Assembly: GCF_007565055.1 (NCBI RefSeq)
Contig: NC_044552.1
Coordinates: 38,286,069 to 38,350,068, forward strand
From: Rhinopithecus roxellana
Lineage: Eukaryota; Chordata; Mammalia; Primates; Cercopithecidae
DNA: 64,000 nucleotides
Reading direction: 5' to 3'
The position numbers and the translations under genes were made by a program. Position 1 is the stretch's first letter. The number at the start of each line of letters is the position of its first letter. This document shows, in pieces, positions 11,195 through 23,246 of this stretch. The notes under the pieces are model-generated. The model worked only from the letters and a program-made list of their open reading frames with translations, had not been told where the DNA came from and made no database searches.

Positions 11195-11500
11195 GGCCGG
11201 GCACGGTGGCTCAAGCCTGTAATCCCAGCACTTTAGGGAGGCCGAGACGGGCGGATGACGAGGTCAGGAGATCGAGACCATCCTGGCTACCACGGTGAAA
11301 CCCCGACTCTACTAAAAAAAATACAAAAAGCTAGCCGGGCGAGGTGGCGGGCGCCTGTAGTCCCAGCTACTCGGGAGGCTGAGGCAGGAGAATGGCGTAA
11401 ACCCGGGAGGTGGAGCTTGCAGTGAGCTGAGATCCGGCCACTGCACTCCAGCTCGGGCGACAGAGCAAGACTCCGTCTCAAAAAAAAAAAAAAAAAAAAA
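11195..11500 (+). mobile_element. AluY of Old World monkey type
   Basis: CTCAAGCCTGTAATCCCAGC, GCTAGCCGGGCGAGGTGGCG and GAGATCCGGCCACTGCACTC are all present; pure A-tail of about 20. Low divergence fits a young element. Confidence 0.94.
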
Positions 11501-11723
11501 GTCTTCCTTCCCTCTAGTCAACAACAACGCCCCACCCCTAAAAAAAAAGTCAACTGCAACCACCATGTGGGTTAGTAATGGAGGACACAATATAGAACAA
11601 AGAAAAGATTCTGCAGAGATTTCCTGATGGGATTATCTAGGTGGCACAGGAAACTGCTCTCAGAAGGTTCCCTGGTGTTTTGGAAGGCGGGTGTCCTACA
11701 CCATAAATATATTAAGAAAAACA

Positions 11724-12025
11724 ACTGGCTGGACAAGGTGGCTCATGCCTGTAATCCCAGCACTTTGGGAGGCCGAGGCAGGCAGATCACGAGGTCAGGA
11801 GATCGAGACCATCCTGGCTAACACGGTGAAACTCTGTCTCTACTAAAAACATACAAAAAATTAGCCAGGCATGGTGGCAGATGCCTTTGGTCCCAGCTAC
11901 TCGGGAGGCTGAGGCAGGAGAATGGTGTGAACCCGGGAGGAGGAGCTTGCAGTGAGCCGAGATTGTGCCGCTGCACTCCAGCCTGGGTGACAGAGCGAGA
12001 CTCCGTCTCAAAAAAAAAAAAAAAA
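11724..12025 (+). mobile_element. AluY-like
   Basis: GGCTGGACAAGGTGGCTCATG start; body has the Y-type GAGATCGAGACCATCCTGGC; A16 tail. Confidence 0.92.
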
Positions 12026-12440
12026 GAACAACCAAAATATAGCTTTAGAAGGTTTGGAGTAGTCTCTAGGTTTCAAAGAGGTCTATATAATTCCTAGATG
12101 CTGCTCTAAGTAGATATGATTTGATTCCTTTTTCTTTTAATCTAGGACGCAGAAACCATGAGTAAAAAAAAAAACAAAAACAAAAAAACCCCACACAACT
12201 GTTAGATGATTGAACTTCTGGAGTTACAGGACTACATTTCATCCCCTGAAAATCAGGGAAGTTTTCACTGGATCTGGTGTTCTCTGTGGGTACATCTCGA
12301 TGGCCAAGCCTTATTCCACGGCACCTCAACAGCTGGCAGGGAGAGTTCCACTGCCAACTTCGGACAGCATCAGTATGTCTGTGTGTGTTTGGGAGACAAA
12401 GGCATAGAAAAGGCCACTTGGGAAAAATATGTGCATATCA

Positions 12441-12524
12441 CAGCTGTTCCAGCTTTTGCTTCTTTCCAGCTGTTCTAGCTTTTCTTTTGCTTCTTTCCAG
12501 CTGTTTCAGCTTTAGCTTCTTTCT
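12441..12524 (+). repeat. Minisatellite, three units of 26-31 bp
   Basis: Three tandem copies start at 12441, 12467 and 12498 with CAGCTGTT(C/T)(C/T)AGCTTT and end TTGCTTCTTTC or similar. Unit two has a 5-bp internal TTTTC expansion. Confidence 0.85.
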
Positions 12525-13700
12525 GCTACAAAGAGGTTGAACCTGTTAGATGTAAAGATCCCCTTCACCTCACTGTAGGGTCTTTGGTAAATAAAAACAC
12601 GTGTGTGTGCAGAGGTGCGTGTGTGTTCATTTCTTACTTTCAATAACTGAAGTTCAATAGAAATAAACCATATGTGACACTTTACAAGTAAATTTCTTGG
12701 TGTGCAATTTTACATTGCACAGAGGTATTCTAATTTTGGATCCTGGGATAAACGAAAAATGGCCTCTGTGGACATGAGGAAACATTGTATTATTCAACTA
12801 GTGGCACCAACGTTCAAATCAGTGATCTCTGAACTCCAAGTTACCAAAATGTTAAGATAGTAGGATATCAAACTTCTAAACTTCCACAAGGAATTTAGGA
12901 ATATACTGTAGGAGTCCACTAATTGTCCACATTTCTAATACGAGACACTCACAGGTTAGTTTTGTTTTGTTCTTAGGCATTTGGGTCTCAAAATCTAGGC
13001 AGGTAAGCACATTGTTTACAGGACTTGACTTGGTGAAGGATTTTAGAGTTGGAGCCCTTCAAGATCATGTCCCTGTCCTAAAGAGGCTTTTCTTTCCCGG
13101 CTGGGAAATCAGGAGAGAGTACTCGGGTATATAATTACCTCTACCCAGAACTGAGCCACATGCCTGATGTGGGATGGTACACCTTTTTATGGGGTCTACG
13201 GGCCAAGTTTCTGGCACACTCTGGGAGAGGATGTGGGAGCACATTTGAGATGACCGGTGTCCTTCCCATGCTGGGGGGCCTCAAGAGGGACTGTGGCCTG
13301 ATCCCACCCTCAGGAATAGGGAGGCCACTACTGGCTGACCTGGGACCCAACACTGAGCCTCCTAAATCCAGGCTATAACACTTACATGAAAAGTAAACAT
13401 TTCGTGGTGTGTATGAAGGGCCCTAGCCTTGTATCACATAAGCAGCCAAAATATCCCAATGTCTTATTTTCTGAGGAAATGTGTCTGCCTCCCCCAAATG
13501 TGGTGTGGGGGCAGCAGACAGATCCAGCTTCCAGTGGTGAAGCAGTGAGCAAGTGTATGCTCATCTGGCTAGAAATGTGTTCTTTTGTCTGGGCACAGTT
13601 GGGGCTGGAGTAAAAGTTGGGTTTCTGTTAGACAGAATGGAGTTAGGAGCATAGTTATACTAAATATTGTTTGTTCTTTATTTAAAATTCATTTAACTGG
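12525..13700. other. Intergenic, no recognised element
   Basis: Contains a short GT-rich run (12601-12631). The frame of 13160-13378 and its antisense partner show no splice or initiation support. Confidence 0.4.
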
Positions 13701-13709
13701 GAGCTCTGC

Positions 13710-14016
13710 TTTTTTTTTTTTTTTGAGAAGAAGTCTCACCCTGTCATCCAGGCTGGAGTGCAGTGGTGCCATCTCGGCTCACTGCAAGCTCCGCCTCCCA
13801 GAGCCTGAGTTCACGCCATTCTCCTGCCTCAGCCTCCTGAGTAGCTGGGACTACAGGCACCCGCCACCATGCCTGGCTAATCTTTTGTATTTTTTTTTAG
13901 TAGAGACGGGGTTTCACCATGTTAGCCAGGATGGTCTCGATCTCCTGACCTTGTGATCCACCTGCCTCAGCCTCCCAAAGTGCTGGGATTACAGGCGTGA
14001 GCCACCGCACCCGGTT
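13710..14016 (-). mobile_element. AluY/S
   Basis: Oligo-T then GAGAAGAAGTCTCACCCTGTC through CCGCACCCGG; duplication GAGCTCTGC at 13701-13709 and 14017-14025. Confidence 0.94.
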
Positions 14017-14025
14017 GAGCTCTGC

Positions 14026-14902
14026 ATTTTTATTTGTCAGAACTGGCAACTTACAGTGTACGTGGCACAAAGGAGATAGATTTGAGGTCTAAGTAGGAGG
14101 TCAAGGTGGTGAGACTCTGGGATAACTTTGGAATGGGTGGGGTAAAAATATAGGAGAAGGAGAAATGGCAAGTGGATGGATGATGGTGTTGTTGCCAGGG
14201 CCATCTGGACCTCATGTATCATCTTTGTACAACTAGAGAATGATGCCCTCTTGGTGGACACAACCCTGTGGAAGAACAGCTTGGTGAGCTGTGTGCAAGC
14301 TGGATTTAAACCCCCATGTCCTTGTGCAGTGAACTTCTTACATGACTGTACGCAGCAGTCTTGTGCTATTCACTGAAATGAGGCCTGCTGGGGAAGTACA
14401 GATTTTTTGGGAGGAGGTCAATTTTCGGCAATTTGACATTGAGGAACCTGTGACACTGGCAGAACTGTCTAGGGTGTAGCTGGGCATATAAATCTGGGGT
14501 CTGGATATATGCATGTGAAAAATAAAGCTCCTGTGAGAAATGTGTATTCTAAGCCTGTGACATGTAGATGTAGGGGCTAGATGTAAATTACACAATTGGA
14601 ATATCCATTCCAAACTGAGCAATAAGCTCAAAAAGACCTTTAAACCTCAGGGCCTGAGCAAAAGCAAATTCTCCTTGACTTCACTTCAGGGCATAGGGGA
14701 CTCCCTAGAGAACACCAACAAAGGTGAACCCCTGAGAAAGAACTATAAAACCACAATGGGATCCACCAAAGGAATTGTCAATGGATGAAACTCCATTAGC
14801 TTTTCCCAGTGCTGGTTGAGGAATTTCTAAATGGGAAGGAGGGGCTTATGGATGACAATCTGGTAGATGGGGTGGGGCTAGAGGACCTGTCTTGAAATGG
14901 TA
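14026..14902. other. Intergenic, no recognised element
   Basis: Unique-looking sequence; short frames on both strands lack support. Confidence 0.4.
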
Positions 14903-15323
14903 TCATCATGCAATGCATAATGACATTCTGATAAACTCTAAACTGCATATATGATGGTGGTCCCATAAGATTATAATACCATATTTTTACTGTATCTTTT
15001 CTTTCTTTATTGTTTTGCAGATATCTTTTTTAAACAATTATTAGGAGACATTTTACTGATAAATGTTTTTACTGTACCTTTTCTATATTTAGATACACAA
15101 ATGCCATTGTGTTACAGCTGCCTATGGTATTCAGTACAGTAACATGCTGTATAGGTTTGTAGCCTAGGAGCAAGGGGTTATATATACCATGTGGCCTAGG
15201 TGTGTAATAGACTACTGCATCTAGGTTTGGCGTGAGTACATTCTACGACGTCCTCACAACAGTGAAATCGCCTAACGATGCATTTCTCAGAATGTATCCC
15301 TGTCATTAAGTGACACATGACTG
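14903..15323 (-). mobile_element. MER2-like DNA transposon relic (Tigger group)
   Basis: The right end, read on the minus strand, is CAGTCATGTGTCACTTAATG followed by ACAGGGATAC and ATGCATCGTTAGGCGATTTC; the left end TCATGCAATGCATAATGAC is its diverged inverted copy. Internal text (TAGCCTAGGAGCAAGG, CTGTATAGGTTTGTAG) fits the family I know as MER2. Non-autonomous, no transposase frame. Confidence 0.75.
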
Positions 15324-15992
15324 CATTTGCAAAGCAGGATAATATTTTTATGTAAATTATTATGCATGTTTATTTGGGGAGATGGTGAAGATTGTGAGAG
15401 TCATTAACCCTGCCTCTAAACTATGCCTTGCCGTTGCCATAGGCTTTTACCCCTAATTTTAGCCCTTTCCTGCATAGTTTCTTGGTGGTGAAAAAACTGG
15501 ATGAAAGGGAAACTAGAATTTTGATTGCTTTCTCTGCTAAGTAAGTGTCAATCCATTCAGAACCAGCTCCCCAGAGAGGGGTGAGGGATAGGGAAATGGG
15601 GACAATGCAACCTAAAAATCCTCCTGCTAACATCTCTGGTTGCCCTTTGTAAGTCAGATGGACTTCTAACCTCTTTTTCCTGAGCCAGAGTTTCTCAAAT
15701 TGTGTTTCCTGAGTGTCAATAGATATATAAGAAAAAAGGTTTTTAGGGTCAAATTAGTTGGGAAATGCTATATAGTAAGTCCTCACTTTTATCATTGATA
15801 AGATTTTGGAAACTGCAACTTTAAGCAAAAGGATGTATAATGTAATCAATTTTACCATAGGCTAATTGATACAAACAAGAGTTAAGTTTCTATGGCATAT
15901 TTCTGGTCACAAAACATCACCAAACTTCTAAATAAAGACAAAAACACTTCTAATATTAAACAGTGAAATAAGTGTAAGCTATGCATACATTT
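15324..15992. other. Intergenic, no recognised element
   Basis: AT-rich; nothing I can assign. Confidence 0.4.
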
Positions 15993-16003
15993 AAGAAAGA
16001 TTA

Positions 16004-16300
16004 GGCTGGGGCACGGTGGCTCACACCTGTAATTCCAGCACCTTGGGAGGTCAAGGAGGGCAGATCACTTGAGCTCAGGAGTTTGAGACCAGCCTGGGCA
16101 ACATGGTGAAACCCCATCTCTACAAAAAAAATACAAAACTTAGCCAGGCATGGTGGTGCATGCCTGTAGTCCCAGCTACTCGGGAGACTGAGGTTGGAAG
16201 ATTGCTTGAGCCTGTGGGGTGGGGGTAAAGGCTGCAGTGACCCGAGATCGTGGCACTGCACTCCAGCCTGGGGCACAGAGTAGGACCCTGTCTCAAAGAA
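16004..16300 (+). mobile_element. Alu (J/S-type)
   Basis: Both arms present; a short extra GTGGGGTGGGGGTAAAGG sits in the right arm. Duplication AAGAAAGATTA at 15993-16003 and 16301-16311. Confidence 0.93.
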
Positions 16301-16564
16301 AAGAAAGATTAATAAGAACAAGGTAAGTATTCCCGCTTATTCCAGTTCAGGGTTATAGGTGGCCAGAGCCTATCCCAGCACAAAGCAGCATCAGCTCTGC
16401 ACAGGACACAGGACACCATCCCATTGCGGGGCACACTCACACACACCCACATTCACTCAGACTGCAGGCTTGCAAATGAACCTCACCTGCACAGCTTTGG
16501 GATGTGGAAGGAAACCAGGGTATCTGGAAGAAACCTACACAGACAGTGGCCCTGGCTTCAAGTG

Positions 16565-16858
16565 GATTTTTTTTTTTTTTTTTTGAGATGAGGTCTCACC
16601 CCGGGTGGAGTGCAGTGGTGTGATCATGGCTCACTGCAGCCTTGACCACCCAGGCTCAAGTGATCCTCCCATCTCAGCCTCACGGGTAGCTGGGATCACA
16701 AGTGTGCACCACCACACCCAGCTAATTTTTAATATTTTTGTAGGGACAGAGTCTCACCATATTGCTCAGGCTGGTCTCAAACTCCTGGGCTCAAGCAATC
16801 CTCCTGCCTTGGCCTCCCAGAGTGTTGGAATTACAGGCATGAGCCACCATGCCTGGCC
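16565..16858 (-). mobile_element. AluJ
   Basis: T18 then GAGATGAGGTCTCACC, with J-type CTCAAGTGATCCTCCCATCT, to ATGCCTGGCC. Confidence 0.92.
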
Positions 16859-16930
16859 TCATCAATGTTATCATGAAACGATCTTGCACAAAATGATGTT
16901 ATTCAAGGATTTGCTGTATTAGCAAAGGAG

Positions 16931-17388
16931 TGTATTAGCTTCCTAGGGCTGCCACAACGAAGTACAATAAACTAAGAGGCTTAAAACAAGATAAATGTAT
17001 TCTCTTACAGTTCTGGAGGCTGGGAGTCCAAAATCAAAGTGTCAGCAGGGCTGGCTCCTTCTTGGAGCTCAGAGGGAGAATGTGTTGCATGCCTTCTCCT
17101 GTCGGTGGCTGCCAGAATCCTTGGCATTCCTTGACTTGGAGCTGCATCACTACAGTCTCTGCCTCCTTCTTCCCATGATATTCCCCCTGTGGGTCTGTAT
17201 CTTTTTTCTTCTCCACTTATAAGGACACTAGTCATTGGATTTAGGGACAACCTACTCCAGTATGACCTCATTTTAACTTGATTACATCTGCAAAGACTCT
17301 ATTTCCAAATAAGGTCACATTTATAGGTATAGCAGGTGTTAGGACTTGAACATATCTATTTTGGGGGAATACAATTCAACTCTCAACA
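16931..17388 (-). mobile_element. MLT1-type MaLR LTR, antisense
   Basis: TGTATTAGCTTCCTAGGGCT ... TTTCCAAATAAGGTCACATT ... ATACAATTCAACTCTCAACA is the reverse complement of an MLT1 LTR. Begins TG, ends CA. More diverged than the LTR at 9690. Confidence 0.85.
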
Positions 17389-18484
17389 GGCAGAAACAGA
17401 TTTTTTTTCATCTGACAGCTTCTTACAGGTTTTAATTTCAGTGACTCTGCAAGAGGGGAGGACATAAAAACCATTTTTTTTTTTAAAGAGATATTTTATA
17501 TAACTGGTGTTCTAAGGAACATGTTTGGGGAAAAATGCCTTGGGTGAGTGAGGAGACTATTTGGCAGTGGCCACTCACTTTACCAAAGATTTGCAGTGAC
17601 CGACCATATAGTCTGGTTCCCTGATGGTAGATGCTTCTTATGGCTGTCCCTCAAGAGATAATTGGCAGTCCCTGGGGCCTCTTTGTAAGGGTTCCCATAC
17701 CTGGCTGGTGAGACTGCAGTAGTATGACGGGGGAGACTGGCCAAGCAGGGCACCCCAGAGGACAGTGTGTTTGTGTTCTGATGTTTGTGGCTATAGTGCT
17801 CTGGTTTCAGACATCCTGGGACTTCCATGATGTTGCATTTTCTGAATTCTGAAAGGGGATATACAATCTGATTCAAAGGTGAAATGAGGGACAGCTGACA
17901 GGGCTGTTTTATTTGGATGAGTAGGCTGTACAATGCATGTCTCTAGAGGTGGAATTCACATAGTGGAGATGGTAGATCCAATTTTCTTGTAATAGAGTGT
18001 CCTGTTCTCAGAACGCCAGTATTTTGTGACAATTTTCCAGCAGGTGGCATAAAGTGTCTTGAGGAAGTGGCACCTTTTTCTAGTTCTCACAAAGGTGATA
18101 TATGGTATAGAGGTGGCCCTGAATGGAAGGAGAAGCCATCATCAATTCTTGGAATGTGAGATCTGAAAGGCCTCTGAGAGAGTATTGATCCATCTCTGGA
18201 ATTGTTAGGACTCTTGCTTACAAATAATAGAAACCCAATTCCAACTGGCTAACACCAACAGGAAACTAATAATCAGAATGCAAGAACAGGAATGCAGCTG
18301 GGACTCAGGAGCATGCTGGATCCAGGTACTCTGACATGGTCAGGACTTACATTTCTCTCTTTACCTGCTTTTTTCCCTTAATCCAAAACATGGTGGTAGA
18401 CAATTCCTGGGTGTCACATGTTGGATGTTCAGCAGTCAGCAGAGACTGACCTCCTCTATGCTCCAGTGTTAAAATCTCAAAGAC
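17389..18484. other. Intergenic, mostly unassigned
   Basis: A 117-codon minus-strand frame (17580-17933) has no recognisable domain or start context. 18220-18480 resembles an ancient repeat, unclassified. Confidence 0.35.
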
Positions 18485-18723
18485 CTAGTATTTGATAGCA
18501 CAACAGGATGACTATAGTAAAAAATAATTTAATTGTACATTTAAATTAACTAAAATATTATAATTGGATTGTTTGTAAAACAAATGATAAATGGTTGAGA
18601 TGGATACCCCATTTACCCTGATGTGATTATTATGTATTGTATGCCAGTATTAAAATATCTCATGTACCCCATAAATACATGTACTATGTACCCACAAAAA
18701 TTAAATATAAAAAATTTAAAAAA
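18485..18723 (+). mobile_element. L1 3' end (5'-truncated)
   Basis: TTTAATTGTACATTTAAATT, GATGTGATTATTATGTATTG, CATGTACCCCATAAATACAT and CCCACAAAAATTAAATATAA are the standard primate L1 3' UTR wording, ending A-rich. Confidence 0.88.
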
Positions 18724-19194
18724 GCTGCCCCGTTACAGGAGAGGTCCAAACGAAAACACTTTGTTTGAGTTTAACTGGCCACAGGTCCGATGGTTTCCTA
18801 TCCACTACACAGCTAAATAGCTCAAGGGCGGGCTGCCAGCCAGCATAAACCTTTGAGTGGCAAATACTACTAGGGTGGCCATGGAAAATGCCCTCTTGCC
18901 GACCATAATTGTACAGAATGTGTGTAAATAAAAGTTAAAAGAAAAAGAAAGAAAATTCTTTAGCTCTTCCAGAAGAGGCAAACGGAGAAATGAAGAAATA
19001 TAAAGAGATAGGCACTATAAAAATACTAAATACTATAAATAGGGCATTTCCCAACCCACTAAATATTTTGATCTTTTCGAGGGATGGAGCCAGAGATGTT
19101 CTGGAATGGTGAAGAAGGAGACTGCATGAATAATTGGGGTGGGATAGCAGAGAGTTTGCCAATCCCTACTTCACTGGGTTTTAGTTATGTTTCA

Positions 19195-19345
19195 GTTAAT
19201 CTGGCTCCTCATTTATGAGGCAGGTATTGTTAGTTCCACTTTTCAGATGAGGATACTGAGATTCAGTAAGGTTATTACCCAAACTTACGAGAAAGTCAAG
19301 ATTTCACAAGATTTCAACCCAACTCGAGTTTTCTAATACCAGTGC
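19195..19345 (-). repeat. MIR, antisense
   Basis: CAGATGAGGATACTGAGATTC and the downstream TTTCAACCCAACTCGAG match the reverse MIR core loosely. Confidence 0.6.
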
Positions 19346-19459
19346 GTATCAATGGTATTATTAATCCAGACTGAGCGATGAATTAAAAACTCGGACGTGA
19401 CGTTTCTGCGGGTTTCTGGAACAAGCATGGATCACCTGGGACGGGGTGAAGTTGGCGTT

Positions 19460-19612
19460 GCCCTCCTTGCAATAATAGATGCCATTGTTTTGGAACAGTT
19501 ATTATGGATCAGATACTGTGCTGGGTCTATGATCTCGTTTAGTCCTTACGACAATCCTGTGAGGTTGGCATTACTATGCTCTCTATTTTACACGTTAGGA
19601 AACTGAGCCTTA
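19460..19612 (-). repeat. MIR, antisense
   Basis: GATACTGTGCTGGGTCTATG ... TTTTACACGTTAGGAAACTG ending in GAGCC follows reverse MIR order. Confidence 0.68.
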
Positions 19613-19817
19613 AATAAATTACTGGCTTTTCCTGAGTATTCTGTGAATAAATTCCTATTACTGAAATACTTAAAAGAGCTAGATTAATAAATTAACAAAG
19701 CCCTCTTCGTAGCAACTGTGCTGAAATTCCACACGCGTGGCGTTCCCACCCTCTGCCACTCGGTGACGTTACGATCAATCCCACCACTTTGTTCCCAGCC
19801 AAGCTCCACCGCCGCTA

Positions 19818-19827
19818 TCTCGCGAGA
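19818..19827 (+). promoter_or_regulatory. TCTCGCGAGA element, copy 1
   Basis: Perfect 10-bp palindrome. This motif is a known CpG-island promoter element bound by BANP (earlier linked to Kaiso/ZBTB33). Confidence 0.8.
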
Positions 19828-19963
19828 GCCGTAGTTTCTTCCATTCTGTTTTGGACATGCGCGGGGCGTAAGGCGCTTTGGCCAGAGTGGTTTGATGGTT
19901 TTTTGTCAGTCTTCCTACAGCAGGGCTTCCACAAGACACTTTTTCCCTTTCAGCCACCCCAGA

Positions 19964-19973
19964 TCTCGCGAGA
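19964..19973 (+). promoter_or_regulatory. TCTCGCGAGA element, copy 2
   Basis: Second perfect copy, 146 bp after the first and 160 bp before the start codon. Two exact copies in one promoter is unusual by chance. Confidence 0.8.
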
Positions 19974-20000
19974 CTTGCTTTCTGCTCCCCCTCCCACCTT

Positions 20001-20011
20001 GCGCCTGCGCA
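20001..20011 (+). promoter_or_regulatory. NRF1-like site
   Basis: GCGCCTGCGCA resembles the NRF1 consensus (paired GCGC/TGCGC halves), in the expected position for a housekeeping promoter. Confidence 0.55.
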
Positions 20012-20132
20012 GGTCTTCAAAGCAGAAGGTCGCGCTTGGAGGAAGTGGCGGCTTTGAGTCCCGTGGCCCAAGCACCGTTACTACTTCTCTGAAGCTCCTG
20101 TCGGCTGCTTGCCGAGACACCCTGCCGCCAAG

Positions 20133-20177
20133 ATGCCTCGAATTATGATCAAGGGGGGCGTGTGGAGGAACACCGAG
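20133..20177 (+). CDS. CDC5L: CDC5L exon 1 (residues 1-15)
   Basis: ATG at 20133 in CCGCCAAGATG (A at -3), reading MPRIMIKGGVWRNTE and the first Myb tryptophan W11. Donor GTAAGT at 20178. The start is fixed by family homology: Cdc5 proteins begin right at the Myb domain. Intron 1 (20178-22561) opens in the CpG island. Confidence 0.97.
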
Positions 20178-20500
20178 GTAAGTCTCCTTTTCCCGCCGTC
20201 CGCTGCCCTCCGCTCCCCTCTAGCAGCTTGTGCGCACGCGCGCGGAGCTTGGGTAGGCGAGGAGGAGACCCTGTGGGATCTGCGTGGAGGGCAGCCTGGG
20301 GGCGGATCCGCGGGGCTCTTTCCGTGTGTGGGGGCCCTTTCCGTGTGTCCGGCCCCGTGTTGTGCGAGCGCCAGTGGGACAGGGACCGTGATGTAACCAC
20401 CTGGCTACTCAGCTCCAAGCTCACTTGTTAGGCCCTTAGTGAACTTTTGTTGACTTTAATACGCCCCCTCCCACCCCCGCGCCCCTGGAGGAACTCAAGA

Positions 20501-21164
20501 GTTCTAACTCAGCGAGAATTGGTCCCCTGGGGCACCATCCACTCTTAGTCCGGGCACCACGACTCTGTCCGATACTCAGAAATAAAGAAGTTGCCGTGGC
20601 CACAACTTTGTTTCTTCATTGACATCCTTGCAGAGGGGAAGCAGTTTGGGTACCAGGTTCAGACAGCCCGTTTATGCCCGCATCTCTCTGGTTACCTGTT
20701 ACCACGGCATAACCTGTCTGCCATCCCTACAGATCCCAAGGTCTGGTTTCTGTCACTGCCTTTGCCTAGATGGAAGCCAGAAAGGAAAAACTGCTTAGGA
20801 TAGTCTCTGCTTCCAGAAACGTAGTGGATAGTGCCATTGGTGAGCCAAAGGGCAGTAGAGTGGGAGTGAAATAGAGATTAGATTTTAGTGCATTTTGTGT
20901 TCAGAGTGTACCGAATTTATCAGTTTCTGGAGCACATCATATCTTTTCATGCTCCGTGCCTTTTTTTCGTTAAGTATTATGCCTTCTTTTTTTACGTCTT
21001 TTGCCTTCCTAGCACTTGACATCTTTCTGATCATCCTTCAAACCTAGTTCAGAAACACTTCTTGGAATCTTTGTAAGAATTAGTTGCACCCCCGGTATTC
21101 TCATGGTACCTTTTTCTTCCGTTTGTTAAAGCTTGCTTTGTCTTTTTGTAAGCATCACATCCTC
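20501..21164. other. CDC5L intron 1, first part
   Basis: Unique sequence downstream of the CpG island; nothing to annotate. A 70-codon frame at 20591 has no support. Confidence 0.4.
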
Positions 21165-21335
21165 TGTGTGGTACTGGTTGAGTTTCTTAACTTCTGAGAG
21201 CCTCAGTTTTCTAATTTCTCTAAATTGGGATAATAATACCTCACTTGAGGATTACACGAGTTAATACGTTTGGAATATTTAGAACAGAGTAGGGCACATA
21301 GTAGCCTCTGAGTAAGTGCTGGTTGCTCTTTCACC
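21165..21335 (+). repeat. MIR
   Basis: GAGTTTCTTAACTTCTGAGAG, CCTCAGTTTTCTAATTTCTC, GGGATAATAATACCTCACTT follow MIR order on the plus strand. Confidence 0.75.
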
Positions 21336-22561
21336 TCACCAGATGGCATTGCGAGAGGACCAGGTCTTGGTATCCCTAGAACCTAGGACAGTAACCAACA
21401 TGAAGTAGGTTGCTTGACAGGTGTTTGCAGAATGAATCAAGTAGAGTAGGTATCTGCTGTATCTGTTTGTTTGAAAATGTGTTTAAGTGTAGTAGTACTG
21501 CAACCGAGTTACAAATAAAGACAATGAAAACTGCCTCAGCTTGCTCCAAGGGAACCAGTCTGTTTAAATTGGAGAAGAGATGATTTCTGAGGGAGAGACA
21601 GATATAAAATCAAGTAACAGTAAGATTCCTATGCAGTGGTCAAAGCTCTGCAGTCTTTTTAAAACAGTATATTTGATTATGGGAGATGCAGAGGATGGAG
21701 TGGGGTATCTCAAGAGGCATGTACCTCAAATCCAATGTGGGAAAAAAAGCCTAGAAGTAAAATCGCCAAAGTGCGTGCATCTATGACTCCATTAACCTTC
21801 TTGTCTGTGACTTAGCTTGCCAGGCTGCCTTGAGATTGGTGCATTCCACGTTGTGATGGGTGCCCTGGTGAAATGGTATCCAGAGACGGGGGGGTCTCTG
21901 GAAGGAGAGCTGACTGGTGGGGTTGGGGTAGAAATATTTAATTCTTAGGTTAGACCTGAGATGTGGATTCTTGGGTCATAAGTGGGGTTAAGGGGCTGGC
22001 GGGGAAATGCCATGTGTAAACTTGAAACAGGAGGCTTGGATTGGAGAATACATTCACCAGAGTCCCAACTTGCTTCTTGAGGCCTGGATACGTCCTGTTT
22101 GATAAGACCTTTCCCGAAGACCTGTTTCAAGGTAGATGTTGAGGAAGTGTTTTTTGAGTGACTGTATAAATGAATGAGTTATACCTTTTTGTTGTTGTTG
22201 TGTTTTTTAGTTATCCTTTTTGAAGAGAAGGACAGCCACACATTGAAGAATACTTTTTCTTAATCTTTGTTGTAAAGTAGGGTTTCTCAGATTGGGCTGT
22301 TCCCACTCCCAATTTATTGAAGAGTGTGGTGTAAGGGTGGGTAGATATCTTTCTAAGGGATTTTTTTAAATTTCTTAATTCTTGGTTGCTGTTTATTATT
22401 ATAGTTAATGTGGTTTTCATTCTTAGTCTTTTAACCTAGGGGGTGTGAATGTGCATGTTATGTGTCTGTCTCTCCAAAAGCCCTATCAGAGTTAATTTAA
22501 ATTTTGTCTTTTCTCACTTGGAGTTTTGTGACTGAATGTACTCTTTGGCAAATTTTTTTAG
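21336..22561. other. CDC5L intron 1, rest
   Basis: No repeat that I recognise up to the exon 2 acceptor; a T-rich tract (AATTTTTTTAG) forms the 3' splice site. Confidence 0.4.
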
Positions 22562-22678
<117 letters not shown>

Positions 22679-22784
22679 TAATAAGTGGAAAACAGAAAAG
22701 GAGCTTAATTGTGATGATGGAAAATGTCAGCTCTGTGAGCCTTACCAAAGAAAGCAGACATCATGATATAACAAGGCATGGAGT

Positions 22785-22960
22785 GGGAGATGGAATTTCG
22801 ACTTTTGACTTAGCTGTCACTTTCTTCCTGTGTAATCTTAGGCAAGCCATTTTTCTATCCCTCTCCCCTGCCCTTGTTTTCTCCCAATTAAGGATAATAA
22901 TACTTGGTCCTAACTGATAGAGATGTGAGGTGTCATCTAAATGGGTTAATGTATTTGAGA
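22785..22960 (+). repeat. MIR
   Basis: TTCCTGTGTAATCTTAGGCAAG, then GGATAATAATACTTGGTCC and ATGGGTTAATGTATTTGAGA, is MIR in the plus direction. Confidence 0.72.
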
Positions 22961-23246
22961 GTGCTTTGTGAAGCATACAAAGTCTACTTTCAGGGGCAGA
23001 TGAGCCCCAGCTTATAAATTAATTGTGTTCTAAAAGTGCATAAGTTAGCTGTCGTAGAACTTACTTTCTCAAAGAAATAAGTGATAATGGCTGATTTTCC
23101 AAATGAGCCTACGGTAGTTGAGTTTCCCCATAATGCAGTTGAAATATTATATATTTTATAGTTAATATGTTAAATATTAAGCATATTTAATATGTTATAT
23201 ATGTTAAAACATAATATAAGCCAGCCCTGAGCCTGTGGTGTCACCT

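Larger units (their letters stand above)
19735..20500 (+). promoter_or_regulatory. CDC5L: CpG-island promoter of CDC5L
   Basis: CpG density rises sharply from 19735 and falls by about 20500, covering the first exon and the start of intron 1. There is no TATA box at a useful distance from the ATG, which fits a dispersed housekeeping promoter. It contains two TCTCGCGAGA elements, an NRF1-like site and a CRE-like TGACGTTA (19764-19771). The start site itself cannot be read from sequence; the 5' UTR must end at 20132. Confidence 0.85.

Noticed and set aside
17580..17933. 117-codon minus-strand ORF in the intergenic region
   Set aside because: No homology recognised, and no codon or regulatory support.
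19789..20148. 119-codon ORF across the CDC5L promoter and start
   Set aside because: It overlaps the known ATG in another frame in a CpG island, where open frames are common.
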